Shown here: one piece after another, positions 60,601 to 64,000 of the stretch | How positions within the stretch are numbered: the first letter of the stretch is position 1 | How the letters are laid out: each line of letters begins with the position of its first letter | Assembly: GCA_038502055.1 (NCBI GenBank) | Contig: JAXRKN010000018.1 | Coordinates: forward strand, 1 to 64,000 | DNA: 64,000 bases | Direction: 5' to 3' | Origin: Tanytarsus gracilentus | Lineage: Eukaryota; Arthropoda; Insecta; Diptera; Chironomidae | Translations under genes and position numbers: made by a program | Notes under the pieces: generated by a model | Told to the model about the DNA's origin: nothing | What the model saw: only the letters and a program-made list of their open reading frames with translations | Database searches by the model: none

Positions 60601-61919
60601 TGGAAAATGTTAAAAAGATTAAGGAAAAACCTGAAGAAAATATTGCTGTGACGGTCAGAGAAGAAAAGAAAAATGAATGCTCGGTAAAAATTGAGAAATT
60701 AAAGTTGCAAGACGGTTCAACCCTAAAATATGGAGAAAAATATTTCGTGTGCTTCGAGTGGTGAGTCGAATATTAATTAATTTCATAAATTAAAATTAAA
60801 TAATTTTACTATAATTTAAATTAATTCTTTTCTATTTTCAGCAATGCCGTATTCATGTCTACTGAAGATTTTTTATCTCACTACAACTTTCATCACTCGA
60901 AATCTGATGTAAAATTTTATAACAAAAGCGTTCAAAAAATCTTCCACAAATGCTTATTTTGTACCGAAAAATTTGAGAAGCGTGCAGACCTCGATGGTCA
61001 CTTAACCACTCACAAAACTCTCGTAAAATTGGAATGCAGCGAGTGCAAGAGAGAAGTTAGCATAAATCCTCAATTCATTTTGAAGTCAAAGTGCCATGAA
61101 ATTGTTTTTCGATGCTATTTGTGCATCGACAAAATTAAAAGTAAGCAGAAAGAACTCGAAAATCAAGTTGGAATTCGAAACATTAAAAAAATTGAAAACA
61201 TGAATTTAGTGTCGGTGAATCCAAACACAGTTGGAATCAACAGATCGTTGGAAAATTTAAGAAAAAATCCGATCACGAAAATTGCGAATAATTTTAAGTT
61301 GCCAGTGATTGATAATTCTCGAAAAATCATCAAGATAAATAGTAAAATTAATGTAGGACAAAATTTGTCGTTTAAAAACGCTTACACAATTGAAAGATCA
61401 ACAAATGGAAATTCTCAAAAAATTAAGACTGTCGATACAAACACTAAAAAGTTTAAATGCAACGTTTGTGGATTTGAACTGATTTCGAAAATCAAATTCT
61501 TTTGGCACATGAAAGGACATTCAGGTAATTTACAATGAAAAATTTAATTAAACTATTTTTCGCAATAGATTAAAATTAATTCAATCACTAGTTTGAATAT
61601 TAACCTTGTTTTAAGAAATTAATCCTCAGATTGTATTCACAATTTTTAATCCAATCTTTACTTAATCATTTTAGAAGGACGCATATTTAAATGTCCAGTT
61701 TGTCGACAGGAATTTGATTCGCGCGAAGCGATGATCGATCACTGCAAAGACTATCACTCACCAAATAGTTCACGAAATAATAAATACGCGATCAAAAATC
61801 ATGAAACAACTCAAAAATTAGCTGATTTTCATGATAAAAAAAGTAAAATTAAATGTAACGTCTGCAACATTTTATTGCATCCAAGCGAGATTAGAGTTTC
61901 TCAAATCCCCGGGGAATGA
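57643..61919 (+). CDS. C2H2 zinc-finger protein, last exon disrupted by a hAT element
   Basis: Exons are 57643-57811, 59250-59918, 60058-60760, 60842-61524 and 61675 onward. With the inserted element in place, translation runs nine codons into it and stops at 61919 (822 residues). Without it, 61675-61891 joins 62745-62817 and the frame closes exactly (837 residues). The first 470 residues are acidic, Ser-rich and open with IVIKEESI, a sumoylation-like motif repeated later as VKEE. Fingers are YFVCFEC..HYNFHH (formed across a splice), CLFCTEKFEKRADLDGHL, CNVCGFELISKIKFFWHMKG and CPVCRQEFDSREAMIDHC. The last, CNVCNILLHPSE, is cut by the element before its His. A nuclear role is inferred, and activity of the truncated form is uncertain. 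Confidence 0.85.
57812..59249. other. Long first intron with probable inserted repetitive DNA
   Basis: All other introns of this gene are 80-150 bp, but this one is 1.44 kb. Between about 57917 and 59155 the composition turns much less AT-rich. A block agcttcgct near 57917 and its reverse complement agcgaagct near 59141 face each other. Inside are a triple cgggatc tandem (58107-58140) and the 17-bp minisatellite. This looks like a transposon or satellite insertion, but no transposase or clean target duplication was found. Confidence 0.55.
58555..59095. repeat. 17-bp minisatellite, roughly 30 units
   Basis: The unit is ggaaaatggaacatggt, with variants (catgtgg, cacggtgg, catagtgg, catggctg, tataaaatg). 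Variation among units is clear, so the array is older or less homogenised than the other two minisatellites in the window. All long open frames on both strands here are by-products of the repeat. Confidence 0.95.
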
Positions 61920-62736
61920 GATTACGGGGACCCCGGGGAAAAATATTCGCCTCCCCGGGGACCCCGGGGATCCCCGGGGAGGAAGAAAGTATAAGAAAAG
62001 ACCTGTTTTTCCTTAATTTTTCAGCTAATATTTATTTAAAGCATATTTTATAACAGAAATAAAAGTTTTTTAAGAGAAAATAAAAAGTTTAACTAATAGA
62101 AAATGATAAGTTTAAAAATATAAAACGTTCAGCGGAAGTAGTTCTTAAGGAACATTACACAGTGAAGATTATGGTCAGACATTCGAATTCTCTTCTTTAT
62201 TATGATGTCTCCAGCTTCTGAAAATGCTCTCTCTGAAGTAACTAACGTTGCCTGAATCGTCATTAAAGCATTTAGCAATCGGTTTAAAACTGGAGATCTT
62301 TGTTTAAGTCTCGCATATGATGTCATCTCTGTCTAGGATCTTTAGTGCGTTGCTAGGATCTTTAGTGCGAGAAGCATTCAGCTCTGTCAAACTCCGTTGA
62401 TTTTGCATCGAGCATCGCTGCTATCGATTTTTTCAAAATATTTCCAAACAAAGCTCCTGCTCATGACTATTTTTTTTATTGCACTTTCACTTATTTAACT
62501 TGATGTTACCCTTTCAAAATACTTTTTTAAATTAAATTGTTTTGCAAAAAACTCAATTATATAGGTAAATCTTCTTGAAGATTTTTATTAAACTTTAGGA
62601 TATTTTTTTAAAATTTTCTAATTTTTCGGGGAATTTCCCCGGGGAATATTTTTGAATTTTTCGGGGATCCCCGGGGAGTAAAATTAGCGGGGATCCCCGG
62701 GGATCCCCGTCCCCGGGGTCCCCGAAAGAAACTCTA
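61892..62736. mobile_element. Non-autonomous hAT element inserted in a coding exon
   Basis: The 845-bp element has ends TAGAGTTTCT and AGAAACTCTA and a perfect 8-bp target duplication, agcgagat, at 61884-61891 and 62737-62744. Clusters of GC-rich subterminal words (ccccggggatcccc and variants) lie within about 100 bp of each end (61904-61983 and 62629-62725). The interior keeps a 65-codon minus-strand fragment of transposase (62129-62326). The middle and N-terminal parts of a transposase are missing, so it must be moved by an enzyme made elsewhere. Confidence 0.93.
62129..62326 (-). pseudogene. hAT transposase C-terminal fragment
   Basis: Only 65 codons remain. They contain RSPVLNRLLNALMTIQAT, VTSERAFSEAGDII and KKRIRMSDHNLHCVMFLKN, which match the hAT C-terminal dimerisation region (the SER-AFSxAG-RxRLS pattern). 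Upstream on this strand the frame is lost. A 16-bp tandem (taggatctttagtgcg, 62335-62370) marks local rearrangement. There is no DDE catalytic core. Confidence 0.88.
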
Positions 62737-62744
62737 AGCGAGAT

Positions 62745-62817
62745 GTTGAATCATAAACGGGTTGAGAATATTAAACTGGGAAAGTTAAAGCTGAAAAATT
62801 TTAATGAAAATTGTTGA
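62745..62817 (+). pseudogene. Stranded 3' coding tail of the disrupted zinc-finger gene
   Basis: Immediately after the right target duplication the frame continues (MLNHKRVENIKLGKLKLKN) to a TGA at 62815-62817. It completes the last finger-like unit when read from 61891. It is now separated from the gene by the element and will not be translated unless the element is spliced out or excised. Confidence 0.8.
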
Positions 62818-63316
62818 GAATTAAAAATTAAATTTGAACTAAAATAAATTTATTCTTTTTGTAATTTAAAAAATTTACAGATTAATTTCGTAGATAAAAA
62901 TTATTTAAAGACAAAAAAATGTGTGAAAGTCCTTTAGGATCGTTTTTAAGGATATTTTTGACCTTCAGATCGACCTTGAAAGTCCTTAAACTAAGTATTT
63001 TAATTTTTTAACACTTGGGTAATTTATCAATTGATTTTTTTTGGCAAAGGAAGTCTTAAAAAAATAAAAATTATTTAGAGCCTAAATTTAAAAAAATAAA
63101 AATATTACAAAAAATTTTCCCGCACTTTTTTGAATACTTTCTGCTTCGATTCTTTCATTTTTGCTTCTCACTCACGCGTCGCTTTGTTATTGTGATGCGA
63201 AAACACAAATAAACTTTGCATCTCTGTGCTCTGACTTTTCTCAAATAGGGAATTCAGATGATGAAATACAGTCAAGAGAATAATACAAATTTTTTTTTAT
63301 TTAATGGTGCGCAAAA
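62818..63316. other. Intergenic upstream of Ire1
   Basis: AT-rich, with small runs of A and T. No exon, repeat array or RNA gene is seen. It holds the Ire1 promoter. Confidence 0.55.
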
Positions 63317-64000
63317 ATGAAAAACACACAAAAACTTATCATGAAGACGAATTTAGTGCTTCAAATTTTAATTTTATTAATTTACGCGTCAAAGTTGTGT
63401 TTCTCGAGTGAGAGTGAGGTAAAAAATATTTAAAGAGAGAAAAAATGATTTTAAAAATAATTTCGCAGATTAACACAAATGTTGCACGCTCTGATGAGGC
63501 CTTGATGGTCATCGTAACACTTTCCGGCTCAATGATAGCTGTCGATCCTCAAACAAGTCACCTCCGATGGATGCAACAGTTCGACCCAGTGCTAAAAACT
63601 AGTCAAGGCAACTCAAATCTCAACATGTCGATTTTCCTCCCAGATCCAGTGAGTGGAAGTTTATACAGCATGCGACAACAAGAAAGTGAGGATGGCGATG
63701 AGAAGAGTTATGAGCTGGAAAAAATGCCACACTCGATTCCGGATTTAGCTTTAAAGTCACCGTTTCGTTCGCCTGAAGAAAATATTTTGTATACAGGACG
63801 GAAGAGCGACACTTGGTTCATGATTAACTCGAAGACTGGCGAGTGTAAAAATATTTTAGGTGAGTGATGGATTTAAAATCTTTAAATTGGCCGACCAGAT
63901 TTATTAGAAGAAATATTTTTAATTTTATTTTAAAATTATCATTTATTGAAAAAATTATGAATTTATCTAAATTTTTTTTATTCTTTACATTATTTTAGTA
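63317..64000 (+). CDS. Ire1: Ire1 / ERN1 unfolded-protein-response sensor (5' part only)
   Basis: Exon 1 is 63317-63418 and exon 2 is 63470-63859, whose last base starts a split codon. The rest lies beyond the window. Exon 1 gives a signal peptide (TNLVLQILILLIYASKLCFSS). Exon 2 encodes the start of the luminal stress-sensing domain: MVIVTLSGSMIAVDPQTSHL, RWMQQFDP, KMPHSIPDLALKSPFRSP and ILYTGRKSDTWFMINSKTGE, all recognisable Ire1 landmarks. The complete protein should continue through the membrane span to a kinase and RNase that splices XBP1 mRNA during ER stress. An upstream ATG at 63304 is out of frame. Confidence 0.92.

Noticed and set aside
1..64000. CRISPR arrays, operons or bacterial systems
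   Set aside because: Intron-rich eukaryotic genes throughout; the tandem arrays have no unique spacers.

Overview
This is eukaryotic, almost certainly insect, nuclear DNA. It is very AT-rich, and most introns are only 50-120 bp with clean GT..AG ends. The gene set is typical of Diptera: a DUF1091 protein, divergent ionotropic receptors, an ABCH half-transporter, peritrophin-type chitin-binding domains, a crossbronx-type UEV, esc, an otopetrin and a fatty acyl-CoA reductase. A compact nematoceran fly such as a chironomid midge fits best, but the species is inference. I rebuilt exon-intron models by reading splice sites. For every complete multi-exon model the summed exon length is a multiple of three, which supports the joins.

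Layout. 1-5.7 kb: a DUF1091 secreted protein, an NRF-6-like acyltransferase and an ABCH transporter, all on +. 5.9-11.5 kb: a divergent ionotropic-receptor (IR) cluster with one intact gene on -, one gutted remnant on -, and one intact gene on +, arranged as an inverted repeat with a small hAT-type MITE near its centre. 11.5-14.3 kb: crossbronx-like UEV and the Polycomb protein Esc, both on -. 14.8-23 kb, all on +: a chymotrypsin-like protease, a 24-bp minisatellite, the RNA polymerase I subunit POLR1E/RPA49, a second MITE with a perfect target duplication, a four-domain chitin-binding protein and a GMC oxidoreductase. 23.4-26.9 kb: a 995-residue low-complexity secreted protein on -. 26.9-45.9 kb: about 19 kb with no convincing coding exon. 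It is probably largely a 5'UTR intron and regulatory DNA, and it contains an 18-bp minisatellite in which every unit carries an NF-kappaB/Rel-type site. 45.9-54.2 kb: an otopetrin proton channel, a fatty acyl-CoA reductase and a matrix metalloproteinase, all on +. 54.3-62.8 kb: a ten-finger C2H2 protein (-), an unusual LRR-BTB protein (+) and a C2H2 protein (+) whose last exon is broken by an 845-bp hAT element. 63.3 kb to the end: the 5' part of Ire1.

The genes are not an operon or a pathway and look like ordinary neighbours. The most notable signals are mobile-element events that can be dated by internal evidence (empty paralogous site, 8-bp target duplications, a coding frame that closes perfectly across the insertion), the IR palindrome, and the Rel-site minisatellite.
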